Shown piece by piece: positions 7,616 through 15,882 of a DNA stretch of 64,000 nt. A program made the position numbers and the translations under genes. The notes beneath the pieces were generated by a model. It made no database searches. It was given only the letters and a program-made list of their open reading frames with translations, and was not told the DNA's origin. Origin of the DNA: an uncultured Eubacteriales bacterium (GTDB lineage: Bacteria > Bacillota > Clostridia > Oscillospirales > Acutalibacteraceae). How positions within the stretch are numbered: position 1 is the first letter of the stretch; the number at the start of each line of letters is the position of its first letter. The stretch is from contig CAKSAP010000001.1 in assembly GCA_934436505.1 (NCBI GenBank), forward strand, positions 1 through 64,000, in the 5' to 3' direction.

Positions 7616-8515
7616 TTATGCCTTCACTTTTTCTTTTCGTAAGAAGCTCAGCTTTGTTTCGTTGATAACAATTCCGATAAACATCACCACGAAGCCGCAG
7701 ACAATTCTCGGCGTAATATGCTCATCGGGGTAGAACAAAATCGAAAACAGCACGCCAAACACCGCTTCGCAGCTCAAAATCAATGAGCTTGAGCTTGCAG
7801 AAGCATATTTCACGCCCACGTTCATAAGCAAAAACGCCAGCGTTGTCGCAAACACCGACACATATGCAAGTGAGCCTATCGCCGAGAGCGAAATGCTCGC
7901 AGGAGCTTCTTCGAAAATCAAAAATCCCGCAAAGCATATTATAAACGCCGTGAAAAACTGCACCGCCGTATAGAGGACAACGTCCATATCCTCTCCCCAG
8001 AACTCAATCGCCACTATTTGCAAAGCGAAAAAAATTCCGCAAACAAGCGTCATTCCGTCGCCCATAAAATTAAAGCTTATATCTCCCGAGCCGAGCGAAA
8101 CAAGCCCTATTCCCGTAAGGCAAACCACAGCCGCTACAAGATTAAATTTGTCGGGTGCTTTCTTGGTAATTCCCCAGCAAAAGAACGGCACAAGAACGCA
8201 ATAAACCGTTGTCAAAAAAGCGTTTTTGCTCGGCGTGGTATATTGTAATCCGATAGTCTGCGTTATGTAAGCGAGGGCAAGAAACACGCCCGTTATACCG
8301 CCTGCCCACAGATATTTTTTATTGAGCTTCTTCCAATTCTTACAGCCGACAAGAAAAAGCAACAACGCACCCACTAAAAAGCGTATGCTCAAAATAAAAT
8401 AGAGTGGCATTTCATCAAGCGTATTTTTAAGTATAAAAAATGAGCTGCCCCATATTATCGTGCTGAGAAAAAGCATCGCTTTGGCAATTAAACTCATATT
8501 TTTTGGTTTAGTCAT
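7616..8515 (-). CDS. DMT-superfamily (EamA) transporter
   Basis: A 299-residue integral membrane protein with two EamA units, about ten helices. It shows the usual family features: IIWGSSFFILKNTLDEMPLY in helix one, RFLVGALLLFLVG, TPSKNAFLTTVYCVLVPFF and the second-repeat SCEAVFGVLFSILF. Probably a drug/metabolite or amino acid exporter; substrate unknown. The ATG follows CGGAGGAATT. It lies downstream of the tRNA operon terminator on the same strand and ends at a bidirectional terminator. A leader of about 80 bp precedes it. Confidence 0.88.
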   Translation of the reverse strand: MTKPKNMSLIAKAMLFLSTIIWGSSFFILKNTLDEMPLYFILSIRFLVGALLLFLVGCKNWKKLNKKYLWAGGITGVFLALAYITQTIGLQYTTPSKNAFLTTVYCVLVPFFCWGITKKAPDKFNLVAAVVCLTGIGLVSLGSGDISFNFMGDGMTLVCGIFFALQIVAIEFWGEDMDVVLYTAVQFFTAFIICFAGFLIFEEAPASISLSAIGSLAYVSVFATTLAFLLMNVGVKYASASSSSLILSCEAVFGVLFSILFYPDEHITPRIVCGFVVMFIGIVINETKLSFLRKEKVKA

Positions 8516-8599
8516 AATTCCTCCGAAAAACTGCGTGGTTATACTGTTAAGCTATAGTCTCCTTTAGCCGCACTTAAATTTCATTAGGTTATTATATAA

Positions 8600-8635
8600 A
8601 AGAAAAAATCCCAGTTGCTAAACACAATTGGGATT
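8600..8635 (-). terminator. tRNA operon terminator
   Basis: On the minus strand an 11 bp stem with one mismatch (AATCCCAATTG/CAACTGGGATT) is followed by TTTTTTCTTTT. It lies 4 bp beyond the CCA end of tRNA-Cys. Confidence 0.85.
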
Positions 8636-8638
8636 CGT

Positions 8639-8713
8639 TGGAGGCGACACCCAGATTTGAACTGGGGAATCGGAGTTTTGCAGACTCGTGCCTTACCACT
8701 TGGCTATGTCGCC
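8639..8713 (-). tRNA. tRNA-Cys (GCA)
   Basis: A cloverleaf with acceptor GGCGACA/TGTCGCC, anticodon loop CTGCAAA (GCA), discriminator U and an encoded CCA. The anticodon stem has a C-C mismatch at its outer pair (27-43). Last gene of the five-tRNA operon. Confidence 0.95.
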
Positions 8714-8768
8714 TTATGTTTGGTGTCATTGGTAAAAAATAAGGACGCTTAGGATTTTAAGCGTCCTT

Positions 8769-8844
8769 TGGAGCGGATGACGAGGCTCGAACTCGCTACC
8801 TCCACCTTGGCAAGGTGGCGCTCTACCGGATGAGCTACATCCGC
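8769..8844 (-). tRNA. tRNA-Gly (GCC)
   Basis: Acceptor GCGGATG/CATCCGC, anticodon stem CCACC/GGTGG with loop TTGCCAA (GCC), and encoded CCA. Fourth gene of the operon. Confidence 0.95.
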
Positions 8845-8850
8845 ATTTTA

Positions 8851-8926
<76 letters not shown>

Positions 8927-8934
8927 ATTTTTTA

Positions 8935-9011
8935 TGGCGACCCGGATCGGGCTCGAACCGACGACCTCCAGCGTGACAGGCTGGCGTTCTAACCAACTGA
9001 ACTACCGGGCC
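8935..9011 (-). tRNA. tRNA-Asp (GTC)
   Basis: Acceptor GGCCCGG/CCGGGTC, anticodon stem CCAGC/GCTGG with loop CTGTCAC (GTC), discriminator G as expected for Asp, and encoded CCA. Confidence 0.95.
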
Positions 9012-9018
9012 ATAAAAG

Positions 9019-9094
9019 TGGTGGGAACAATAGGGCTCGAACCTATGACCCTCTGCTTGTAAGGCAGATGCTCTCCCAGCTGAGCTATGCTCCC
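9019..9094 (-). tRNA. tRNA-Val (TAC)
   Basis: Acceptor GGGAGCA/TGTTCCC, anticodon stem TCTGC/GCAGA with loop CTTACAA (TAC), and encoded CCA. First gene of the tRNA operon, about 30 bp from its promoter. Confidence 0.95.
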
Positions 9095-9124
9095 ACATGC
9101 GCCGTTTCGTCTGACGGCTGAATA

Positions 9125-9153
9125 AGAATACCACAATTATTCTCTGTTGTCAA
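9125..9153 (-). promoter_or_regulatory. tRNA operon promoter
   Basis: The minus strand has TTGACA (9148-9153), a 17 bp spacer and TATTCT (9125-9130). It is placed correctly to transcribe Val-Asp-Phe-Gly-Cys. Confidence 0.85.
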
Positions 9154-9253
9154 CTAAAATTGCAAAAAAATTTCAGATTTTTTTCATTTTTTTATTCCAC
9201 CACTATATATTGTGCTCCTGCCGCTTTTAGTATCTATTTTTGATAATTTGGCG

Positions 9254-9282
9254 TTTACTTTCACTCTTTAACGTGCTAAAAT
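9254..9282 (+). promoter_or_regulatory. Promoter of the yerC-methyltransferase-hslO operon
   Basis: TTTACT (9254-9259), 17 bp, TAAAAT (9277-9282), ending 30 bp before the yerC start. It diverges from the tRNA promoter. Confidence 0.65.
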
Positions 9283-9312
9283 AATAAACAGATAAAACTT
9301 TTGGAGGCAGCT

Positions 9313-9609
9313 ATGAACGATAAAATTCACAATGAGCGCACGGATTTCTTATTCGACTGTATTTTATCATTAAAGACAAAAGAGGAGTGCTACAACTTCT
9401 TTGAGGACCTTTGCACAATGAATGAGCTTCAGTCAATCGTACAAAGGATTGTCGTTGCTAAAATGCTCTCGGAAAATCAAATCTATACAAAGATAGTGGA
9501 AGAAACAGGTGCTTCTACCGCCACAATCAGCCGTGTAAACCGTTCGTTGCAATACGGCTGTAACGGTTATGAGGAAATTTTCAACCGTGTTGAAGAGGGC
9601 AAGGAGTAA
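9313..9609 (+). CDS. yerC: YerC/YecD-family TrpR-related DNA-binding protein
   Basis: A 98-residue helical protein of the TrpR-like YerC/YecD family. The family pattern is clear: FEDLCTMNELQSIVQR, then AKMLSENQIY, then the helix-turn-helix IVEETGASTATISRVNRSL. Members are predicted repressors; the target is not known from the sequence. The ATG at 9313 follows GGAGG by 6-7 nt. A TTG at 9301 overlaps that site and is rejected. It is the first gene of an operon with a methyltransferase 1 nt downstream, then hslO. Confidence 0.9.
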   Translation: MNDKIHNERTDFLFDCILSLKTKEECYNFFEDLCTMNELQSIVQRIVVAKMLSENQIYTKIVEETGASTATISRVNRSLQYGCNGYEEIFNRVEEGKE

Positions 9610-9610
9610 G

Positions 9611-10360
9611 ATGAGCTATTCTTATTTTGCACAGGTTTACGATCTGTTGACCGAAAACGTCGAATACTCCGAAAGAGCCGATTATATTTGCTCTCTGTTG
9701 TCCGAGAACGGAATCGACGGAGGGCTTTTGCTTGATTTGGCTTGCGGCACGGGAAGTATGTCTGTCGAGCTTGCAAAAAGAGGCTTTGAGGTAACGGGCG
9801 TTGACTTATCCGAGGAAATGCTCGCTCAAGCGCAGAACAAAATGTACGCTTCGGGCGAAAGCATATTGTTTCTGTGTCAGGATATGTGCAAATTAGACCT
9901 TTACGGAACTATCGACTGTGCCGTTTGTACTCTTGACAGCCTTAATCATCTAAAAGACGAAAACGCCGTAAAAAAAGCGTTTCAAAATGTCGCTCTTTTC
10001 CTTGAGGATAACGGAATTTTCATTTTCGATATGAACACTCTGTACAAGCACAGGAAAATTCTTGCGGATAATACCTATATATATGAATATGACGATTTAT
10101 TCTGCGTTTGGCAAAACTCTCTTTGCGAGGATAACGCAACAATAAATATCGACCTTGACTTTTTTGAGAAAATCGGTGAAAACACCTATGAGCGTTTTTC
10201 GGAGAGCTTTCAGGAAAAGGCTTACAGCGACGAAACGATAGAAAAATTGCTTAACGAAACAGGCTTCGAGCTTGTTAACAGATACGAGGAAATGACAAGA
10301 AGCAAACCGACCGAGGCAACTCAAAGGACGGTTTATGTGGCAAGGAGGCTTCCGAGATGA
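9611..10360 (+). CDS. Class I SAM-dependent methyltransferase
   Basis: A 249-residue Rossmann-fold methyltransferase. Motif I is LLDLACGTGSMSVELAKRG, followed by GVDLSEEML and the post-motif LDSLNHL. The start YFAQVYDLLT is typical of the methyltransferase_25 group. The substrate is not evident. The ATG at 9611 sits one base after the yerC stop with AAGGAG inside the end of yerC, and its own stop overlaps the hslO start (ATGA). The three genes are therefore translationally coupled. Confidence 0.88.
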   Translation: MSYSYFAQVYDLLTENVEYSERADYICSLLSENGIDGGLLLDLACGTGSMSVELAKRGFEVTGVDLSEEMLAQAQNKMYASGESILFLCQDMCKLDLYGTIDCAVCTLDSLNHLKDENAVKKAFQNVALFLEDNGIFIFDMNTLYKHRKILADNTYIYEYDDLFCVWQNSLCEDNATINIDLDFFEKIGENTYERFSESFQEKAYSDETIEKLLNETGFELVNRYEEMTRSKPTEATQRTVYVARRLPR

Positions 10361-11229
10361 AAAATCTTATAAGAATGATGTCTGATGACGGTCAGCTTGC
10401 GATAATGGCTGTTGACAGCACTAATATAGTTACCGAAATGCACCGCATACACAATACTTCAAAGGTGTGTTCGGCAGCGTTGGGCAGACTTTTAACCGCC
10501 GCTTCTCTTATGGGAAGTACGCTAAAGAGTGCCGAGGACAGCATAACCGTCAAGATAAACGGCAACGGCCCTTGCGGTACGGTTTTGGCGGTTTCCGACT
10601 CTCTCGGAAACGTCAGGGGATATATCGGCGACGCAAGCGTTGAGCTTCCGCTTAACGAAAAGGGCAAACTTGATGTTCGTGGTGCTGTCGGCACAGACGG
10701 CACGCTTACGGTTATTAAGGATATGGGCTTGAAAGAGCCGTATGTAGGTCAAATTCCGATTGTATCGGGCGAAATTGCCGAAGATATAACCGCTTACTAT
10801 GCGACAAGCGAGCAAACACCCACGGTATGCGCTCTCGGTGTTCTTGTTGATCCCGACACAAAGAATATTATCTGCTCGGGCGGATTTTTAATTCAGTTAT
10901 TACCCTTTGCCGAGGATGCGATTATCGACAAGCTTGAAAAGGATATTCAAGGTATAAAGCCTGTAACTGCTATGCTGTTCGACAAAATGACACCCGAGGA
11001 AATTTGCCGTGCCGTTCTGCCGTCATTCAACCTTGAAAAGCTTGATGATGCACAGGTTGAGTATCGCTGTACTTGCTCAAAGGACAGGGTTACAAAGGCT
11101 CTTATCGCAACGGGAAAAGACGGTTTATCCGAAATGGCGCAGGACGATACAACCGAGGTCGTGTGCAATTTCTGTAATAAAAAATATCATTTCTCAAAAG
11201 AAGAAATCAAAAAGCTGATGGACAATTGA
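10357..11229 (+). CDS. hslO: Redox-regulated chaperonin Hsp33
   Basis: Cytosolic holdase chaperone activated by oxidation and unfolding. At 290 residues it is full length. The N-terminal domain contains GRLLTAASLMGSTLK, GNGPCGTVLAVSD and the GGFLIQLLPFAED segment. The C-terminal zinc switch has the four-cysteine pattern CTC (about 238-240) and CNFC (about 270-273). The start overlaps the methyltransferase stop by 4 nt. A terminator follows at 11259-11283. Confidence 0.95.
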   Translation: MKNLIRMMSDDGQLAIMAVDSTNIVTEMHRIHNTSKVCSAALGRLLTAASLMGSTLKSAEDSITVKINGNGPCGTVLAVSDSLGNVRGYIGDASVELPLNEKGKLDVRGAVGTDGTLTVIKDMGLKEPYVGQIPIVSGEIAEDITAYYATSEQTPTVCALGVLVDPDTKNIICSGGFLIQLLPFAEDAIIDKLEKDIQGIKPVTAMLFDKMTPEEICRAVLPSFNLEKLDDAQVEYRCTCSKDRVTKALIATGKDGLSEMAQDDTTEVVCNFCNKKYHFSKEEIKKLMDN

Positions 11230-11258
11230 TATACAATTAAAAACAAACACATTAAAAG

Positions 11259-11283
11259 AGAGCCTGAAAAGGCTCTTTTTTTG
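11259..11283 (+). terminator. Terminator of the hslO operon
   Basis: A short 6 bp stem (AGAGCC/GGCTCT) with a 6 nt loop and a run of seven T. The rest of the gap to 11664 holds a MITE-like repeat and the terminator of the next gene; no coding frame was found there. Confidence 0.75.
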
Positions 11284-11395
11284 ATTGAAATCACATTGAA
11301 ATATACCAACAATCCGTAGGGACAACCCTTGCGGTTGTCCGTCGGCTCGATTATACATCTAATTTGTTGCGGACAACCGCATATTCAGCCTCCCT

Positions 11396-11525
11396 TGTGT
11401 AAAGGGAGGTGCCGAACGAACGTGAGGCGGAGGGATTGTAAGGTTAATTTTATATGTTTTTGTAAAATCCCTCAGTCATTTTTTGTTTTCAAAAAAATGA
11501 CAGCTCCCTAAAAGATGGGGCGGAA
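11396..11525. repeat. MITE-like palindromic repeat, copy A (degenerate right end)
   Basis: The left end (CAGCCTCCCTTGTGTAAAGG at 11396-11415) and the interior (GCCGAACGAACGTGAGGCGG, then CCCTCAGTCA, then TGACAGCTCCCT) match copy B at 16696-16835 almost base for base. The right end diverges after AGCTCCCT. Both copies lie just downstream of an SLH-domain gene. A separate fragment, CCGTAGGGACAACC, occurs just left at about 11317. Confidence 0.8.
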
Positions 11526-11591
11526 GCACGAATTAAATTTGATATAGATTTCGGGCAACCGCATTTTCAACTTGATACGCTTTTACGCAAA

Positions 11592-11621
11592 AACAAACTC
11601 CCTCTTGCGAGGGAGTTTGTT
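11592..11621 (-). terminator. Terminator of the PPC/SLH surface protein gene
   Basis: A perfect 13 bp stem around loop TTGC (plus strand), followed on the minus strand by TTTTTGCG. A copy with the loop in inverted orientation follows the second SLH gene. Confidence 0.85.
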
Positions 11622-11664
11622 GTGTTTTGTTTTGATATTTAATTTACCCTTGAATTTGAATAAA

Positions 11665-13422
11665 TTAAAGCATGCCTTTGTTTGACATATTGTAAATAAT
11701 CTGTGCTACTTCGGCTCTGCCTGCGTTGCCGTTGGGATTGAGGTAATCGGAATTACCGATTATACCGTTTTCAACTGCCCAAGCAACTCCTGTCTTTGCC
11801 CACGGACTTGTGTTTCCGCCGTCGGAATAAGCATTGAGAATTGCATCAACGTCGCCCGAAGCAGAACCGTTAAGGTATCTGCACAAAATCAAGCTTATCT
11901 GCTCTCTTGAAATGTATGTGCCTACACCAAAATTGTCTGCCGAATAGCCTGTTACTATGCCCTTATCCTTTGCCCATGCTACTGCCGAAGCGTAATAAGC
12001 ACCTGCCTGAACATCTGAGAAGCCACCGTTCTGTCCCTTATATGCCGAAAGGTTTGCACCTGCAATTCTTGCAAGAATAAGAACAAAGTCCTGTCTCTGA
12101 ATGTTGTTCGACGGTCCGAATGTGCCGTTTGAATAGCCTGTAACATAACCCTTTTCAGCATTAAATTTTACAGCGTTATAATACCAATCGCCGCTTCTGA
12201 CATCGGGGAACAGCGGTTGTTCAACAATGAAAGAATAGTCAACTCCTTTGACACCGTAGCCATAATCTATATCTAAATAATATGTTCCTGCAGGAAGTCC
12301 GATTTTCTCCGTTGAATTTGAAGAATATCTTGCATCAAATGTCCAATCAAACATCTGATCCCAATTTGTATCATATAAATATACTTTCCAATAGTTAGTA
12401 TCGTATTTTGCTGAATCCAGTTGTGCATGATTCATTGTTATTGTAATATAACCCTGTGACGATAAACTAAATTTATAGCAGTCATCATCGCCAACTGTGT
12501 TACTTACACCGTAATACGTAGTATTGACAGAAATGTTGTCTGCTTTTGTTCTTGAATCATTAGATTCAGATTCCCAATAATTTGACTGTGTGTAATTCAC
12601 TTTGAAATTATAGTCCACACCCTGTACGCCAAAGCCATAATCTATATCTAAATAATATGTTCCTGCAGGGAGTCCAATTTTCTCCGTTGAATTTGAAGAA
12701 TATCTTGCATCAAATGTCCAATCAAACATCTGATCCCCGTTTGTATCATATAAATATACTCTCCAATAGTTAGTATCGTATTTTGCTGAATCCAGTTGTG
12801 CATGATTCATTGTTATTGTAATATAACCCTGTGATGATAAACTAAATTTATAGCAGTCATCATCGCCAACTGTGTTACTTACACCGTAATACGTAGTATT
12901 GACAGAAATGTTGTCTGCTTTTGTTCTTGAATCATTAGATTCAGATTCCCAATAATTTGACTGTGTGTAATTCACTTTGAAATTATAGTCCACACCCTGT
13001 ACGCCAAAGCCATAATCTATATCTAAATAATATGTTCCTGCAGGGAGTCCAATTTTCTCCGTTGAATTTGAAGAATATCTTGCATCAAATGTCCAATCAA
13101 ACATCTGATCCCCGTTTGTATCATATAAATATACTCTCCAATAGTTAGTATCGTATTTTGCTGAATCCAGTTGTGCATGATTCATTGTTATTGTAATATA
13201 ACCCTGTGATGATAAACTGAATTTATAGCAGTCATCATCACCAACCGTATTACTTACACCGTAAACCGTCGAATTTGTTGAGATACTGTCAGCCGTCGAT
13301 ATAGAATCGTTAGGTTCCGACTCATAATACGCAGCGGCAGAAGTTATTGAAAGTGCCGAAATTGTTGTTATTATCATCAAAATCGATAACAATAACGAAA
13401 TGATTTTTCTTGTCTTTTTCAT
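11665..13422 (-). CDS. S-layer-type surface protein: three PPC-like repeats plus three SLH domains
   Basis: A 585-residue secreted protein. The signal peptide is residues 1-33. Three tandem modules of 125 residues follow (about 34-400). Each contains ESEPNDS or ESESNDS, GVSNTVGDDDCYKF, an ARYSSNSTEKIGLPAGTYYL strand and a DIDYG end, which looks like the bacterial pre-peptidase C-terminal (PPC) beta-sandwich. The C-terminal third has three SLH domains (DVRSGDWYYNAVKFNAEKGY, then FSDVQAGAYYASAVAWAKDK, then SPWAKTGVAWAVENGI) that would bind cell-wall glycan. No protease or other enzyme domain is present. The ATG at 13422 has a perfect AGGAGG upstream; the frame stays open further upstream but without a start site. 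Copies are almost identical in DNA. Confidence 0.88.
   Translation of the reverse strand: MKKTRKIISLLLSILMIITTISALSITSAAAYYESEPNDSISTADSISTNSTVYGVSNTVGDDDCYKFSLSSQGYITITMNHAQLDSAKYDTNYWRVYLYDTNGDQMFDWTFDARYSSNSTEKIGLPAGTYYLDIDYGFGVQGVDYNFKVNYTQSNYWESESNDSRTKADNISVNTTYYGVSNTVGDDDCYKFSLSSQGYITITMNHAQLDSAKYDTNYWRVYLYDTNGDQMFDWTFDARYSSNSTEKIGLPAGTYYLDIDYGFGVQGVDYNFKVNYTQSNYWESESNDSRTKADNISVNTTYYGVSNTVGDDDCYKFSLSSQGYITITMNHAQLDSAKYDTNYWKVYLYDTNWDQMFDWTFDARYSSNSTEKIGLPAGTYYLDIDYGYGVKGVDYSFIVEQPLFPDVRSGDWYYNAVKFNAEKGYVTGYSNGTFGPSNNIQRQDFVLILARIAGANLSAYKGQNGGFSDVQAGAYYASAVAWAKDKGIVTGYSADNFGVGTYISREQISLILCRYLNGSASGDVDAILNAYSDGGNTSPWAKTGVAWAVENGIIGNSDYLNPNGNAGRAEVAQIIYNMSNKGML
12166..13300 (-). repeat. 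Tandem 375-bp coding repeats (three copies)
   Basis: The same DNA block recurs at a period of 375 bp; for example TGCTTTTGTTCTTGAATC begins at 12541 and again at 12916. The third, N-terminal copy aligns from 13291 and has diverged at its outer edge. The copies differ by only a few bases over most of their length. The period is a whole number of codons (125). The right and left limits are approximate. Confidence 0.85.
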
Positions 13423-13444
13423 TTTTATCCTCCTAAAAAATTTT

Positions 13445-13491
13445 TGTGTCATTGACACATTTATATTAACTCTTTGCCATTTTCGTTTCAA
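13445..13491 (-). promoter_or_regulatory. Promoter and palindromic operator of the PPC/SLH gene
   Basis: The minus strand has TTGAAA (13486-13491), 17 bp, TAATAT (13463-13468). Immediately downstream, between the -10 box and the AGGAGG, is the palindrome TGTGTCAtTGACACA (13445-13459), a possible repressor site or leader hairpin. Confidence 0.65.
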
Positions 13492-13613
13492 TATGTTCGT
13501 GGTAAACAACAGTGTTTGCGTGGTAAAAAACATGAAATTATTGGTTTTGTGCTTTTGATGTACTGTATATTGTTGTAAATCAACAAATTCCGTTTTTGTA
13601 CGGAGTAAAAAAC

Positions 13614-13707
13614 ATATCATACCGTAGGGACAACCGCATATTTAGGCTCCCTCGTCAGAGGGAGCCTTTGGCGGACAGGGGCAAGCCCTGTCCCTACGGT
13701 ATGATAT
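13614..13707. repeat. 94-bp palindromic element with perfect 19-bp terminal inverted repeats
   Basis: Ends are ATATCATACCGTAGGGACA (13614-13632) and its exact complement (13689-13707). Inside are two further hairpins, GGCTCCCTC/GAGGGAGCC and GGACAGGG/CCCTGTCC. It looks like a MITE or REP-like element. The rest of the noncoding gap (13423-13932) holds the SLH gene promoter on its left and the metG promoter on its right; I see nothing coding in 13708-13864. Confidence 0.85.
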
Positions 13708-13864
13708 ATAATTTAATCTGTGCGAAGCACCCACTTCTTTTCGTTTTTCAATTTTCTCTCTTATCTTTTCTCTGCCGTAAGGCTCGCCACCGCCCTACCG
13801 CATGTGATATAATTCTTAATTTTAAGATAACCCGCAGCCTCTGTTGTAAAAAACAATTAAACTG

Positions 13865-13893
13865 TTGATATATTTACGAATAAATGGTAAAAT
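13865..13893 (+). promoter_or_regulatory. metG-tatD promoter
   Basis: TTGATA (13865-13870), 17 bp, TAAAAT (13888-13893), 40 bp ahead of metG. The leader is too short for a T-box or SAM riboswitch. Confidence 0.7.
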
Positions 13894-13932
13894 ATATAAG
13901 TTACAAAAAAATTATAGAAAGGAAGTAATAAA

Positions 13933-15882
13933 ATGAGCGATAAAGGAAAGTTTTATATCACAACCGCCATCGCCTACACATCGAGAAAGCCTCATATCGG
14001 CAACTCTTACGAAATCGTTTTGACCGACGCTATTGCGAGGTATAAACGAATGCTTGGCTATGATGTGTTCTTCCTGACAGGTACTGACGAACACGGACAG
14101 AAGATTGAAGAATACGCAAAAGAGGCAGGCGTTACTCCTAAGGAATATGTTGACAAGGTTGCAGGCGAAATCCGTGCAATCTGCGACAGCCTCAACACAA
14201 CTTATGACAAATTCATAAGAACAACCGACGATTATCATGAAAAGGCTGTTCAAAAGATTTTCAAAAAGCTTTATGATAAAGGCGACATCTACAAGGGCGA
14301 GTACGAGGGAATGTATTGTACCCCCTGCGAGAGCTTCTGGACCGAAAGTCAGCTTGACGAGAACGGCTGTTGCCCCGACTGTCACAGAGAGGTTAAGAAA
14401 GCAAAGGAGGAGGCATATTTCCTCAAGCTTTCAAAATATCAGAAGCAGCTCGAAGAATATATCGAGTCTAACGAGAATTTCATTTATCCCGAATCGAGAA
14501 AGAATGAGATGCTCAACAACTTTATCCGTCCCGGACTTCAGGATTTGTGCGTTTCAAGAACCTCTTTCAAATGGGGTATTCCCGTTACATTTGACGAAAA
14601 GCACGTCATTTATGTTTGGCTTGACGCACTTTCAAACTATATAACCGCTCTCGGCTACGATCCCGACGGCAGCTCGGATTTGTACAAAAAGTATTGGCCG
14701 GCAGATGTGCATATTATCGGTAAGGATATTGTTCGTTTCCACACGATTTATTGGCCGATTATGCTTATGGCTCTCGGCGAGCCGTTGCCCAAGCAGGTTT
14801 ACGGTCATCCGTGGCTTTTGTTCGGCGAGGACAAAATGTCAAAATCAAAAGGCAATGTTATCTATGCGGAGGACTTGATTGAGGTATTCGGCGTTGACGC
14901 TGTAAGATATTATCTTCTTTCGGAGATGCCTCACGCTTCCGACGGCTCAATAACCTACGCAACCCTTATCGAGCGTTATAATTCGGACCTTGCAAACACA
15001 ATCGGCAACCTTGTAAACCGCACAATCGCAATGCAGAAAAAGTATTTCGACGGCATTATTCAGCCGAACGACACGGCAGAGCCGCTTGACGACGAGGTTA
15101 AGGCTCTTGCTGTTAAGACTCTTGCCGACGTTGACAAATGCTTTAATGAATATAAAATCGCTGACAGCATCGAGTGCATTTTGACTCTTGCGAGACGTCT
15201 CAACAAATACATTGACGAGACAATGCCGTGGGCACTTGCAAAGGATGAGAGCAAAAAAGCAAGGCTCGGCGCAGTGCTTTACAATCTCCTTGAGGGTATC
15301 CGCTATCTTGCAATTTTGTTGAAGCCCTATATGCCCGACACCTCGAAGGAAATCCTTGCACAGCTCAACACTGATGTTACGGACTATGATTCACTTCTTA
15401 GCTTCGGCGGACTCAAAGCAGGCGAATCGGTCGGCGAGCCTAAGGTTCTTTTCTCAAGAATAGACTCCGAAAAGCTCATTGCAGAGCTTGTTGCAAAGCA
15501 GGAAGAGCAGCAAAAAGCCGAAAAAGAGAGAATCGAAGAAATACAGGGTATCGCTAAAATTGGTATTGAGGATTTTGCAAAGGTTGAGCTTAAATCGGCT
15601 GAAATCAAGGCCTGCGAGCCTGTGAAGAAAGCTAAAAAGCTCTTAAAGCTCACGCTTGACGACGGAAGCGGTGTTGACAGAACGGTTGCAAGCGGAATTG
15701 CCAAATGGTACACGCCCGACGAGCTTGTCGGCAAAAAGGTAATTGTCGTTTCAAACCTCAAGCCCGCTACACTCTGCGGCGTTGAAAGTCAGGGTATGAT
15801 TTTGGCAGCGGATGCAGGCGAGGATGCTGTCAAGGTCGTTTTCCTTGATTCGTCAATTCCTAACGGCTCAAAGATAAGATAA
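13933..15882 (+). CDS. metG: Methionyl-tRNA synthetase
   Basis: Charges tRNA-Met with methionine in the cytosol. It has 649 residues. The class I signature appears as PHIGNSYE near residue 19, a zinc knuckle of CTPC and CCPDC at about 128-150, and KMSKSKGN at about 300. The C-terminal 105 residues form the EMAP/Trbp111-type tRNA-binding domain (DFAKVELKSAEIKACEPVKK and VVSNLKPATLCGVESQGM). An AAAGGAAG site precedes the ATG. Its stop overlaps the tatD start by one base (TAATG), giving a coupled operon. Confidence 0.96.
   Translation: MSDKGKFYITTAIAYTSRKPHIGNSYEIVLTDAIARYKRMLGYDVFFLTGTDEHGQKIEEYAKEAGVTPKEYVDKVAGEIRAICDSLNTTYDKFIRTTDDYHEKAVQKIFKKLYDKGDIYKGEYEGMYCTPCESFWTESQLDENGCCPDCHREVKKAKEEAYFLKLSKYQKQLEEYIESNENFIYPESRKNEMLNNFIRPGLQDLCVSRTSFKWGIPVTFDEKHVIYVWLDALSNYITALGYDPDGSSDLYKKYWPADVHIIGKDIVRFHTIYWPIMLMALGEPLPKQVYGHPWLLFGEDKMSKSKGNVIYAEDLIEVFGVDAVRYYLLSEMPHASDGSITYATLIERYNSDLANTIGNLVNRTIAMQKKYFDGIIQPNDTAEPLDDEVKALAVKTLADVDKCFNEYKIADSIECILTLARRLNKYIDETMPWALAKDESKKARLGAVLYNLLEGIRYLAILLKPYMPDTSKEILAQLNTDVTDYDSLLSFGGLKAGESVGEPKVLFSRIDSEKLIAELVAKQEEQQKAEKERIEEIQGIAKIGIEDFAKVELKSAEIKACEPVKKAKKLLKLTLDDGSGVDRTVASGIAKWYTPDELVGKKVIVVSNLKPATLCGVESQGMILAADAGEDAVKVVFLDSSIPNGSKIR

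Noticed and set aside
12166..13300. CRISPR-like or satellite array
   Set aside because: The repeats are 375 bp, coding, in frame and contiguous without spacers; they are protein modules.
13423..13620. 66-codon N-terminal extension of the PPC/SLH protein
   Set aside because: The true start at 13422 has a perfect AGGAGG and a textbook signal peptide. The extension covers the promoter and palindrome.
13708..13932. SAM riboswitch or T-box upstream of metG
   Set aside because: The predicted promoter lies 40 bp before the start, leaving no room for a riboswitch, and no matching core motif was seen.
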